Origin: Deltaproteobacteria bacterium
Lineage (GTDB): Bacteria; Desulfobacterota; Desulfobacteria; Desulfobacterales; ETH-SRB1
Reading direction: 5' to 3'
Assembly (NCBI GenBank): GCA_003647525.1
Contig: QMMZ01000117.1
Location: forward strand, 1 to 6,565
DNA: 6,565 nucleotides
A program made the translations under genes and the position numbers. This document shows positions 1 through 6,105 of this stretch, one piece after another (positions within the stretch are counted from its first letter, which is position 1; every line of letters starts with the position of its first letter). A model generated the notes under the pieces. That model was given only the letters and a program-made list of their open reading frames with translations. It ran no database searches and was not told the DNA's origin.

Positions 1-595
1 CATCTTTTGATAAAACAAGGTTTAAGTTTCCAAGACCTCTTTCTTTGTTTTTAAGAGCTCTGTTAATTATGGCATGGATATCATCCTGCGAAAAGGTCTT
101 TAAAACAATTACACGGCATCTTGACAAAAGGGGCGCTATAACTTCAAAGGAAGGGTTTTCAGTTGTAGCTCCGATCAGGGTTATCAGGCCGCTTTCAACA
201 TGATGAAGAAATGCATCCTGCTGCGCCTTGTTGAATCTGTGTATTTCATCTACAAAGAGAATGGTTTTTTTTCTATAAAGCTTTTGCTGATTTTTTGCCT
301 TTTTAATAACAGATCTTATTTCTTTTATTCCTGAAAGAACAGCGGAAAAATGGACAAAATAAGATTTTGTTTCACCCGCGATTATTCTGGCGAGAGTCGT
401 TTTGCCGCATCCCGGAGGGCCCCATAAAATCATTGAGAAAATACGGTCTTTTTCAATCGCGTTATGGATAAGGCTGCCTTTGCCGACCACATGCTTTTGA
501 CCTGCAAACTCTTTAAGGCTTTTTGGTCGCATTCTTTCCGCAAGAGGTCTTGATGCCTGTGCCGCTTCTTGCGCTCTTTGTTCAAAAAGATCCAA
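1..595 (-). CDS. rarA: Replication-associated recombination protein A (AAA+ ATPase), N-terminal part, cut by the window edge
   Basis: RarA (MgsA) is a cytoplasmic AAA+ ATPase related to clamp-loader subunits and RuvB; it acts at stalled replication forks. The 198 visible codons begin MDLFEQRAQE and carry Walker A GPPGCGKT (about residues 59-66), Walker B ILFVDEIH (112-119), sensor 1 GATTENPS (143-150) and the arginine-finger segment LLSRCRV (156-162). FNKAQQDAFLHHVE after Walker B and TENPSFEV are typical of RarA rather than RuvB. The family is usually 420-450 residues, so more than half lies beyond position 1. The only start that gives the family N-terminus MDLFE is a TTG at 595-593; no ATG lies in frame nearby, and AGGAAG sits 10 nt upstream. 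It starts 1 nt after the der stop, so the two genes are probably cotranscribed and translationally coupled. The identity is secure; the TTG start is inferred. Confidence 0.93.
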   Translation of the reverse strand, partial: MDLFEQRAQEAAQASRPLAERMRPKSLKEFAGQKHVVGKGSLIHNAIEKDRIFSMILWGPPGCGKTTLARIIAGETKSYFVHFSAVLSGIKEIRSVIKKAKNQQKLYRKKTILFVDEIHRFNKAQQDAFLHHVESGLITLIGATTENPSFEVIAPLLSRCRVIVLKTFSQDDIHAIINRALKNKERGLGNLNLVLSKD

Positions 596-596
596 T

Positions 597-1934
597 TTAT
601 CTTTTCTTCCTGGAAAATGAAATTTTTCCTTTTCTCTGGCGGAATAGCAACCTGATGGGGGTTTTGTCTAACCCTGCGCGTTCACGGATCTGGTTGATAA
701 GATACCTCTTATATGAAAAATGAACTGCGTCAGGATAGTTTACAAAGCAGACAAAAGTAGGCGGTTTTGCAGTCACCTGGGTAGCATAATAAAATTTAAG
801 CCGTTTTCCCCGAAAGAGTGAAGGCTCATTTTTTTTGATTGCCAGTTCCATTATCCTGTTTAATTGACCGGTTGTTATACGTGCTGCATACTGGTTGTAA
901 ACTTCATCAACATACGTGAATATTCTCGGAATTCTCAGACCGGTAAGAGCGGAGATAGTAATGGCTGGTGCAAAACTTAAAAATTTTGACTCTATTCTTA
1001 ATTGCTCATAAAATTTTTTTGCGGTTTTACTGTTTTTTTCAACAAGATCCCATTTGTTAAGCAGCATTATACAGCCGCATTTTCTCTCAAAAGCATATCC
1101 TGCGATATTTATGTCCTGTTCGGTAATTCCCTCGTTTGTATCCATGACGATAAGGGCAACATCACATCTGTCAAGGCTCCTTAAGGCTTTGATTATCGAA
1201 AACTTTTCAATTTTCTTTGATACTTTTCCTTTACGTCTGATGCCGGCGGTATCTATAAGAAGATATGGCTTTCCGTTAATATTGCAGACAGAGTCAATTG
1301 CATCGCGAGTTGTTCCCGGAATATCGCTTACAAGCAGGCGTTTTTCACCCAGAATGCGGTTTATGAGAGATGATTTGCCGACATTCGGTCTGCCCACGAC
1401 AGCGAGCTTTATCATATTTTCTGTTTGCACTGAGTCATATTTTGGAAATGCGAGTATCATATCGTCAAGAAAATCATGAATACCATAGCGGTGTTCAGCG
1501 GAAACAGGATACAATTTTTTTATCCCAAGGCTGTAAAAATCATAAAGATTTGTTTCCTGTTCAAAACCGTCTATTTTATTAACAGCATAAAAAACCGGTT
1601 TTTCTGTTGTACGGAGAATTTTTACAATATCTCTATCATAGGGTGATATCCCTGATTTGCCATCAAACAGGAGAATTATAACATCAGCATCTTCTATGGC
1701 CTGGAGTACCTGAAAGCGGATTTCATTTGCAAAATCATCCTTATCATCACTCAAAAAACCTCCTGTATCAACCAGGGTGAAAGCAACGTCATTCCAGGTA
1801 GCATCGCCGCAATTCCGGTCTCTTGTGACACCAGGAAAATCGTCGACAATGGCATCTCTGGATTTGGTAATGCGGTTGAAAAAGGTAGATTTGCCGACAT
1901 TTGGGCGGCCAACAATTGCAACAATAGGTTTCAT
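597..1934 (-). CDS. der: Ribosome-assembly GTPase Der (EngA), two tandem G domains
   Basis: Der is an essential tandem GTPase that binds the 50S precursor and helps late large-subunit maturation. The 445 residues match the family's usual length. The first G domain has GRPNVGKS (9-16), PGVTRDR (34-40), DTGG (56-59), NKID (119-122) and SAE (145-147). The second has GRPNVGKS (181-188), PGTTRD (216-221), DTAG (228-231), NKWD (293-296) and SAL (328-330). The C-terminal KH-like domain follows (about 345-445), including the typical [22 protein letters not shown] segment and a basic tail ending KISFSRKKR. The ATG start places the first G1 motif at the normal distance, although no strong Shine-Dalgarno sequence precedes it. 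It is upstream of rarA in what looks like one transcript and is transcribed divergently from tsaD. All nucleotide-binding motifs are intact, so the gene should be functional. Confidence 0.98.
   Translation of the reverse strand: MKPIVAIVGRPNVGKSTFFNRITKSRDAIVDDFPGVTRDRNCGDATWNDVAFTLVDTGGFLSDDKDDFANEIRFQVLQAIEDADVIILLFDGKSGISPYDRDIVKILRTTEKPVFYAVNKIDGFEQETNLYDFYSLGIKKLYPVSAEHRYGIHDFLDDMILAFPKYDSVQTENMIKLAVVGRPNVGKSSLINRILGEKRLLVSDIPGTTRDAIDSVCNINGKPYLLIDTAGIRRKGKVSKKIEKFSIIKALRSLDRCDVALIVMDTNEGITEQDINIAGYAFERKCGCIMLLNKWDLVEKNSKTAKKFYEQLRIESKFLSFAPAITISALTGLRIPRIFTYVDEVYNQYAARITTGQLNRIMELAIKKNEPSLFRGKRLKFYYATQVTAKPPTFVCFVNYPDAVHFSYKRYLINQIRERAGLDKTPIRLLFRQRKGKISFSRKKR
606..611 (-). promoter_or_regulatory. 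Ribosome binding site supporting the TTG start of rarA
   Basis: AGGAAG lies inside the last codons of der, 10 nt before the TTG at 595. It decides the start, because the upstream in-frame codons overlap der and offer no ATG or GTG. The one-nucleotide gap to the der stop suggests reinitiating or coupled translation. Confidence 0.55.
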
Positions 1935-1983
1935 GGTTTCACATAAATAAAGGCTAAAGTCTGAAACTTCCTGACAGCCTTGT

Positions 1984-2060
1984 GCGCTTCAGCTTCATGT
2001 ATGATCAAATTCAAACCATGAAAAACTCACGTATAATATATCGTAAAGAAAGAACTTGCC
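1984..2060 (+). repeat. Left arm of a large imperfect inverted repeat
   Basis: This arm pairs with about 2224-2302. Two blocks are strong: GTATGATCAAATTCAAA at 1999-2015 is the perfect reverse complement of 2271-2287, and 2038-2059 matches the complement of 2224-2245 at 20 of 22 positions. The DNA between the two blocks is weaker, with small gaps. The arms enclose a 58-nt spacer and MITE-like element 1. It may be the remnant of an older mobile hairpin element or long terminal inverted repeats of a non-autonomous element. Confidence 0.7.
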
Positions 2061-2117
2061 CTGACTGAAAACATCAGTAATAATTCAAAAAGCCATTAAT
2101 AAACAATGACAACATCG

Positions 2118-2223
2118 TATAGACTTTCAGATAATTAATTTCACAAGGCCAGAAGGAGGAAGGCGTATTAGTTATACGTCAACGACTGATAACACAGTGA
2201 AATTATTTATCTGAAAGTCTATA
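2118..2223. mobile_element. MITE-like hairpin element, copy 1 (106 bp)
   Basis: The element has 27-bp terminal inverted repeats at 2118-2144 and 2197-2223 with one mismatch; the ends read TATAGACTTTCAG and CTGAAAGTCTATA. The interior contains a smaller hairpin CGTAT-TAGTT-ATACG (2164-2178). It encodes nothing. A second copy lies at 2357-2456, and copy 1 carries about 6 extra bases in the left interior. The TA-rich ends are compatible with insertion at TA, but a target duplication cannot be separated from the symmetrical ends. The right end abuts exactly the right arm of the larger inverted repeat, so it probably inserted into that repeat. The parent transposon was not identified. Confidence 0.8.
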
Positions 2224-2302
2224 GCAGGTTCTTTCTTAACGATATCTAATACGCTCAAACAGTTTCCTGTTTTGAATTTGATCATACCTGAAGCTTACGC
2301 TT
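2224..2302 (-). repeat. Right arm of a large imperfect inverted repeat
   Basis: This is the partner of 1984-2060. The perfect 17-bp block is 2271-2287 and the 20-of-22 block is 2224-2245. It starts directly after the last base of MITE-like copy 1, whereas the left arm is 58 nt away from that element. This asymmetry is expected if the short element inserted at the inner edge of this arm. Confidence 0.7.
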
Positions 2303-2356
2303 ATCCCGTTCCTTATCTAAAGTAATACGAGTTTTGTAAATTTCCGATAAATATTA

Positions 2357-2456
2357 TATAGACTTTCAGATAATTAATTTTACAAGGATAGAAAGGCGTA
2401 TTAGTTATACGTAGACGACTGATAACGCAGTGAAATTAATTATCTGAAACTCTATA
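2357..2456. mobile_element. MITE-like hairpin element, copy 2 (100 bp)
   Basis: Its terminal inverted repeats are 2357-2383 and 2430-2456, with two mismatches across 27 bp. It shares with copy 1 the termini, the GGCGTATTAGTTATACGT core (inner hairpin 2397-2411) and the CGACTGATAAC stretch. It is non-coding. It lies in the same orientation as copy 1, 133 nt downstream of it, and ends 75 nt before the tsaD start codon, so it may lie in or next to the tsaD promoter or leader. Confidence 0.8.
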
Positions 2457-2531
2457 GTTGTTTTAAAATTATATGATAAGCAATATGTTTATTTCTTTCA
2501 ACAATAAAGATGGATGAAATAGTTATTTACT

Positions 2532-3530
2532 ATGATAATAATAGGCATTGAAACATCCTGCGATGAAACCGCAGCATCAATAGTTATTGACGGCTCTGAA
2601 ATTTTATCTTCTGTAGTGTCTTCCCAGGTGGATGTGCATCATAAATATGGCGGCGTTGTGCCTGAGCTTGCTTCAAGAAAACATATAGAAGACATTGTAC
2701 CAATTGTAAAGGAAGCTGCCAGCAAGGCTGGTATTAATTTTAAACAAATTAATGCATTGGCTGTAACCCAGGGTCCGGGGCTTATAGGCTCATTAATAGT
2801 AGGTTTTTCATTTGCAAAATCTTTTGCTTATACACTTGGTATTCCATGGATAGGCGTAAACCATCTTGAGGGGCACATAAATTCTGTTTTTCTGGAGTCA
2901 AATCCGCCGGCATTTCCTTTTGTATCACTCCTGGCTTCAGGCGGTCATACAAGCATCTATTATGTTAAATCTCATACAGAGACCGAACTTATGGGGCAGA
3001 CAAGGGATGATGCTGCCGGCGAGGCTTTTGACAAAGTCTCAAAAGCAATAGGCTTCGGATATCCGGGCGGGCTAATTATAGACAGGCTGGCTAAAAAGGG
3101 AGACCCGTCGAAAATAGTTTTTCCAAGAGCATACCTTGATAAATCTGGTTTTGACTTCAGCTTCAGCGGCATAAAAACTGCGGTAAACCGCTATATCCAG
3201 ACACACGGCGATGAATATAAAAACCAGATTCCCGATATTCTTGCAGGGTTTCAGGAGTCGGTCGTTGATGTACTTTCATATAAACTTTTAAATGCAGCGA
3301 TGAAAAGGGGTTGCGACCGGATTTCTCTTGTTGGAGGCGTGGCGGCGAATAGCAGATTAAGAGAAAGGGTTATTAAGGATGCCGAACAAAAAGGAATCAA
3401 AGTTCATATCCCTTCAATTGATCTCTGCGGCGATAATGCAGCCATGATTGCAGCTACAGGCTATCATTACTTAAAGAATGGAAAGTCTTCTGGTATTAGT
3501 GATGATGTATATTCAAGAATTAAAACATAA
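2532..3530 (+). CDS. tsaD: tRNA N6-adenosine threonylcarbamoyltransferase TsaD
   Basis: TsaD transfers the threonylcarbamoyl group from threonylcarbamoyl-AMP to A37 of tRNAs that read ANN codons, working in the cytoplasm with TsaB and TsaE. The 332-residue product begins MIIIGIETSCDETAAS, the classic N-terminus of the ASKHA-fold family. The metal-binding HxxxH is HLEGH (111-115), with further signature motifs SGGHT (136-140), DDAAGEAFDKV (149-159), GGVAAN (268-273) and the metal and nucleotide site DNAAMIA (301-307). The length is normal and no key residue is missing. The start is fixed because an in-frame TAG lies at 2520-2522. No good Shine-Dalgarno sequence sits in the usual window before the ATG, so initiation may be weak or leader-dependent. 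It converges on the broken cas1 gene, whose frame overlaps the tsaD 3' end by 18 nt, and no terminator is visible between them. Confidence 0.97.
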   Translation: MIIIGIETSCDETAASIVIDGSEILSSVVSSQVDVHHKYGGVVPELASRKHIEDIVPIVKEAASKAGINFKQINALAVTQGPGLIGSLIVGFSFAKSFAYTLGIPWIGVNHLEGHINSVFLESNPPAFPFVSLLASGGHTSIYYVKSHTETELMGQTRDDAAGEAFDKVSKAIGFGYPGGLIIDRLAKKGDPSKIVFPRAYLDKSGFDFSFSGIKTAVNRYIQTHGDEYKNQIPDILAGFQESVVDVLSYKLLNAAMKRGCDRISLVGGVAANSRLRERVIKDAEQKGIKVHIPSIDLCGDNAAMIAATGYHYLKNGKSSGISDDVYSRIKT

Positions 3531-4319
3531 ACAATGTTTCAAATTGAGAGAACTATCAAACAACTGGAGAACAACAAACCAGTCCACCTCCGGTCTCAAT
3601 GGTTCGAGTATGTTCAGTACCAGGCTTTCCCTGCCTGACTGAGGAGCGTGCAGAAATCCCAATGCCGGATCAAGCCCTCTTTGCAAGATAGCGCGTCGAA
3701 CCTCTGCTCCAGTCATAACATAGCTGAGAGACAACAGAGCGTTAACAGGATCGCGCGGCGGCCGTCGGTTGCGGCCTCAGAAATTCCATTTTTCAGGCAG
3801 GATTTTGGCAAAAGCTGTAAAATAGGCAGAAGCGGCAGCTCCCTCATGGCCCATGAGGCTGTTTCGACCATCAGCTTTTCGCAAGCCTTTGCAACAGCTT
3901 TTGATCTGTGTACAAATTGAGTCTAATTCAGACTTGCTGTTTTTCAACTTTCTTACAACTCTTTCTTGAGCTGCCAGTTTTTTATCTAATAGCCATTGAC
4001 AAATTGACAAAGAACGTTGCGTGTCATGTGCTGCCATGTGTTGAGCTATTCTGGTCGTAATTGTAGCGGATAATCCGGCGCCCATGTGGGCTGACACTCC
4101 TCTTCCACGTGATGGCAGCAGGACTGCCGGTATATTTTGTTCGGCCAGAGCCCTCCAGACATCACATGATACCATGGGGTTTCCTATCAGTATAAGCCTT
4201 GCTACCATTCCCATTGGAATTCTTTCGGGAGGTACATCTGGTCGATCCACGCGGATTGATTTTGATTCCATGCGGACAACCAGCTCTTTAAGATCCAGAA
4301 TTACTGTCAGGTCAGACAC
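3513..4319 (-). pseudogene. cas1: CRISPR integrase Cas1, broken by an in-frame TGA and C-terminally truncated
   Basis: Cas1 is the metal-dependent integrase that, with Cas2, inserts new spacers into CRISPR arrays. The first 180 codons (4319-3780) form a Cas1 N-terminal beta domain and the start of the helical domain, including the LPSRGRGVSAHMGAG segment and LMGHEGAAASAYF with the probable metal ligand E159. A TGA at 3777-3779 interrupts the frame. Without any frame change it continues GRNRRPPRDPVNALLSLSYV, LDPALGFLHAPQSGRESLVL and ILEPLRPEVDW, with H224 and E239 at the family spacing; the usual Asp of the LALDLMEEFRP-type motif is Asn (236). Cas1 similarity fades near the tsaD stop and the frame ends at 3513. 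About 268 codons remain where the family usually has 320-340. The GTG start is supported by GAGG 7 nt upstream. It is the last gene of the RT-cas2-cas2 string, 55 nt after the second cas2. Sequencing error or TGA readthrough is possible, but truncation makes loss of function likely. Confidence 0.9.
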
Positions 4320-4326
4320 ATCTTTT

Positions 4327-4330
4327 CCTC
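4327..4330 (-). promoter_or_regulatory. Ribosome binding site deciding the GTG start of cas1
   Basis: GAGG lies 7 nt before the GTG at 4319. An ATG two bases further upstream is out of frame and reaches a TGA after four codons, so the GTG, giving MSDLTVILDL, is the better start. Confidence 0.6.
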
Positions 4331-4374
4331 AATTTGATAACTTTCAGAGTTAAACATGATTCTCACGCCAGGAT

Positions 4375-4731
4375 TCATAGACCAAATAAACGTTTCCATA
4401 AGCTCTTTTTTGGCTTTTTTCGGGTTTGGCTTTTGAAATCTTTTTTTTCTGTTCCATAGTATAAAATCGGAAAATCAGACAGCGGGTTTGGGCCGTTTGT
4501 CCAGATCTTGCTGGGATGCATTATGGGATATGCCCTGAGATCATCTTCACGGAGCGCCATTATGGATGCAATGCGATCAAGGAGTTGATTTATGCGGAAT
4601 TCGGTTCCTTGTACAAGAAAGAGAGATTTTTGAACGGCAAGTCCCTCACTTTTGAGCTTCCTGTGAATCTTTGACAGACGACTCGGATTTGCTATATCGT
4701 ATGCCACCAGATACCAACCCTTGCGTTTCAT
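4375..4731 (-). CDS. cas2: CRISPR-associated Cas2, second copy, with basic C-terminal tail
   Basis: Cas2 is a small ferredoxin-fold protein that bridges Cas1 dimers in the spacer-integration complex; some members are metal-dependent nucleases. The 118-residue product opens MKRKGWYLVAYDIANPSRL, with the conserved strand-1 aspartate at D12. The helix RLSKIHRKLKSEGLAVQKSL and strand FLVQG follow, then DDLRAYPI (63-70) in the position of the family's later strand. The last 25 residues are rich in lysine and arginine (TRKKPKKSLWKRLFGL), longer than the usual 85-100 residue Cas2, and could bind nucleic acid. The start codon lies 6 nt after the TGA of the preceding cas2, and its GAGG ribosome site overlaps that stop, so translation is probably coupled. 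It shares little obvious sequence with its neighbour beyond the fold signature, so it is not a recent duplicate. The frame is intact. Confidence 0.87.
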   Translation of the reverse strand: MKRKGWYLVAYDIANPSRLSKIHRKLKSEGLAVQKSLFLVQGTEFRINQLLDRIASIMALREDDLRAYPIMHPSKIWTNGPNPLSDFPILYYGTEKKDFKSQTRKKPKKSLWKRLFGL

Positions 4732-4737
4732 AACACC

Positions 4738-5022
4738 TCATCCGACATGCCAGAGTTTGCGGCTGATACTATTCTTGCCAATTCCCCTGTAAAGCACAGG
4801 TCGATGCGTTTCCAGCCAGACCATAAGCAGCCGGTCACTCTTTTTGTCCAATGGTTCGCTCAATTGCAGAAAAAGTTCTTCTGCCTGGCTCATTTTCAGC
4901 CGGCATTCATGCACTGATTTCTGCCCGCCCAGCCGCCATTCCTTAAGTATCTTGTAAATTTTTGCTCTGATTTTATTTTTGCTGATATCATAGGCAACAA
5001 CAATGGGTTTGGGAATACTCAT
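4738..5022 (-). CDS. cas2: CRISPR-associated Cas2, first copy
   Basis: This 94-residue product begins MSIPKPIVVAYDISKNKIRA, with the Cas2 strand-1 aspartate at D12, followed by KIYKILKEWRLGGQKSVHEC (the first helix and second strand) and, after an acidic helix, KSDRLLMVWLETHRPVLYRG, the usual second half of the ferredoxin fold. The length is standard for Cas2. The open frame continues upstream to 5106, but the ATG at 5022 is chosen because an AGAGGT ribosome site lies 4 nt before it, the product starts as Cas2 proteins do, and the longer form would run 70 nt into the RT gene. It begins 11 nt after the RT stop and ends 6 nt before the next cas2. Two different Cas2 proteins side by side may form a heteromeric bridge or reflect merging of two adaptation modules; neither is shown by the sequence. 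Confidence 0.87.
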   Translation of the reverse strand: MSIPKPIVVAYDISKNKIRAKIYKILKEWRLGGQKSVHECRLKMSQAEELFLQLSEPLDKKSDRLLMVWLETHRPVLYRGIGKNSISRKLWHVG

Positions 5023-5033
5023 GTTTACCTCTT

Positions 5034-5888
5034 TTAATTTGCAAATGCTTTCGCTGCTTTGAGTTTTGGGAGTTTTCGTCCCGGGAATTGAACATTTGGG
5101 CCGCATTGGACAGTGCGTGTTTTTTGTTCGTTCAGCATCAATCCCAATCGCTTCAGACTCTTGTCCACATAAGCACGTGCTTTTATTGCGTTGTCTCTGG
5201 ATTTTGCAAAAACCAGGAAGTCGTCGGCAAAACGCACAAACGGAAGGTTTTTTGCCGACATGTCATTGTCCCATGAGGTCAGATAAACATTACACAAAAA
5301 AGGAGAAAGAACCGCTCCCTGGGGAATTCCCTTGGGAGCAGACAAAAACCCTCTTTTGGCGGTGCCGGCGTCCAGCCAGCATCTTATCAAGGCTACTATT
5401 TCTCGATCAGTGATAAGGGATTTCAAGATTTTGATAAGCGGCTTGTGCGAAATGTTGTCGAAATAACTTTTAATATCAGCATCAACTACCCAGGTTAAAC
5501 CACACAGCATATATTCTCGCACTCTGGATAAAACCATGTCAATGGTTCGCCCCGGACGATAGCCAAAGCTGTCATGATGAAAGATTTTTTCTCCGATCGG
5601 CTCTATAACAGTCAAAACAGCTCGCTGAGCAACTTTGTCCCTTAAAGTATTGTCCGATATTATTCGTTGTTTTCCATCACCTTTGTTTACAGAGAAAAAG
5701 CGAACCGGATCAGGAATATAAGCGCCGGTTCTCAGTTCATTTGCCAATTTTACAAGGTGGAAGACAAGATTCGATTCCATCTCCTTTCGAGATAATCCGG
5801 TCGTCCAGATAGCCTTATCATTATGGAATCTTTTCCATGCCGCGTTCAGGATTTCGGGTGATGCCGCTTTTTCTAGAAGACTGGACAT
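5034..5888 (-). CDS. Group II intron-like reverse transcriptase, CRISPR-associated
   Basis: The 284-residue protein has the fingers and palm of a group II intron-type RT. The N-terminal lead-in runs to about residue 75, then GKQRIISDNTLRDKVAQRAV, SFGYRPGRT (107-115), the motif A block VVDADIKSYFDNI with catalytic D137, GIPQGAVLSPFLCNVYL (187-203) and RFADDFLVFAKS (219-230) with the catalytic Asp pair D222-D223. LGLMLNEQKTRTV follows, then a weak FLG-like motif (QFPGRKL). It stops about 13 residues later, so a full thumb, maturase (X) domain and HNH endonuclease are absent. With cas2-cas2-cas1 directly behind it (11 nt to the first), it fits RTs that allow CRISPR adaptation from RNA, here as a separate protein instead of an RT-Cas1 fusion. 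The ATG start has GAGG 4 nt upstream. A free-standing group II intron ORF is unlikely, because no intron RNA domain V was seen. All catalytic aspartates are present. Confidence 0.92.
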   Translation of the reverse strand: MSSLLEKAASPEILNAAWKRFHNDKAIWTTGLSRKEMESNLVFHLVKLANELRTGAYIPDPVRFFSVNKGDGKQRIISDNTLRDKVAQRAVLTVIEPIGEKIFHHDSFGYRPGRTIDMVLSRVREYMLCGLTWVVDADIKSYFDNISHKPLIKILKSLITDREIVALIRCWLDAGTAKRGFLSAPKGIPQGAVLSPFLCNVYLTSWDNDMSAKNLPFVRFADDFLVFAKSRDNAIKARAYVDKSLKRLGLMLNEQKTRTVQCGPNVQFPGRKLPKLKAAKAFAN

Positions 5889-6023
5889 GAATCCTCAGTT
5901 TTTTGTCGTTTGATGTTATTTTGTCCTCATTCCTTAATTATAATAATGCAATATTATCGAATAAATTGCGTCTGGATCAAAAATAATCTTTTACATTACA
6001 GTTCTGAGGCATCCTTCCAACCC

Positions 6024-6042
6024 TTACGTTTTGAAAACGTAA
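6024..6042. repeat. Perfect 19-bp palindrome in the RT leader
   Basis: TTACGTTTTGAAAACGTAA is a 9-bp perfect inverted repeat around a single central base. It lies about 20-40 nt downstream of the expected transcription start of the candidate promoter. Such symmetry fits a dimeric repressor site; with only one central base it would not form a good RNA hairpin loop. No cognate regulator is in the window. Confidence 0.6.
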
Positions 6043-6069
6043 TTCGCAGAATGCTCCCAACTTACTCAA

Positions 6070-6098
6070 ATTATACATTAAACATGCTATGCTGTTAT
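6070..6098 (-). promoter_or_regulatory. Candidate sigma-70-type promoter for the RT-cas string
   Basis: On the minus strand a perfect TATAAT (6075-6070) is preceded, after 17 nt, by ATAACA (6098-6093), which matches four of six positions of TTGACA. Transcription would start near 6063 and give a leader of about 175 nt before the RT ATG. A second TATAAT at 5943-5938 is closer to the gene but has a poor -35 (TTTATT). The DNA is AT-rich, so chance matches are likely. Confidence 0.35.
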
Positions 6099-6105
6099 AT
6101 AGCAT
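6084..6105. repeat. Inverted repeat overlapping the candidate -35
   Basis: ATGCTAT and ATAGCAT form a perfect 7-bp stem around an 8-nt loop. On the plus strand four T residues follow, so a weak terminator is possible. On the minus strand it covers the -35 of the candidate promoter and could be a regulator site. Confidence 0.4.

Larger units (their letters stand above)
1935..2531. other. Gene-free divergent spacer between der and tsaD
   Basis: This spacer of about 600 nt separates the starts of der (minus) and tsaD (plus). No convincing coding frame was seen on either strand. About half of it is inverted-repeat DNA: one large imperfect inverted repeat and two short MITE-like hairpins, listed separately. 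The promoters of both genes must lie here, but no clear -35/-10 pair stood out. A small perfect hairpin (ACTGA-AAACA-TCAGT, 2064-2078) lies between the left outer arm and the first element; it has no T-run and is not a terminator. Confidence 0.7.

Noticed and set aside
3513..3734. The cas1 C-terminal piece as an independent gene from a TTG at 3734
   Set aside because: It continues the cas1 frame across the TGA, has no start signal of its own, and would lack the Cas1 N-terminal half.
3760..3779. Selenocysteine insertion at the cas1 TGA with a SECIS-like hairpin
   Set aside because: The 5-bp hairpin starts directly after the TGA with a CAACCGA loop, unlike bacterial SECIS elements, and Cas1 has no known Sec or Cys at this position. 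A nonsense mutation is simpler.
5023..5106. Upstream extension of the first cas2 frame to 5106
   Set aside because: It would overlap the RT gene by about 70 nt, and the ATG at 5022 has its own good ribosome site and the normal Cas2 N-terminus.
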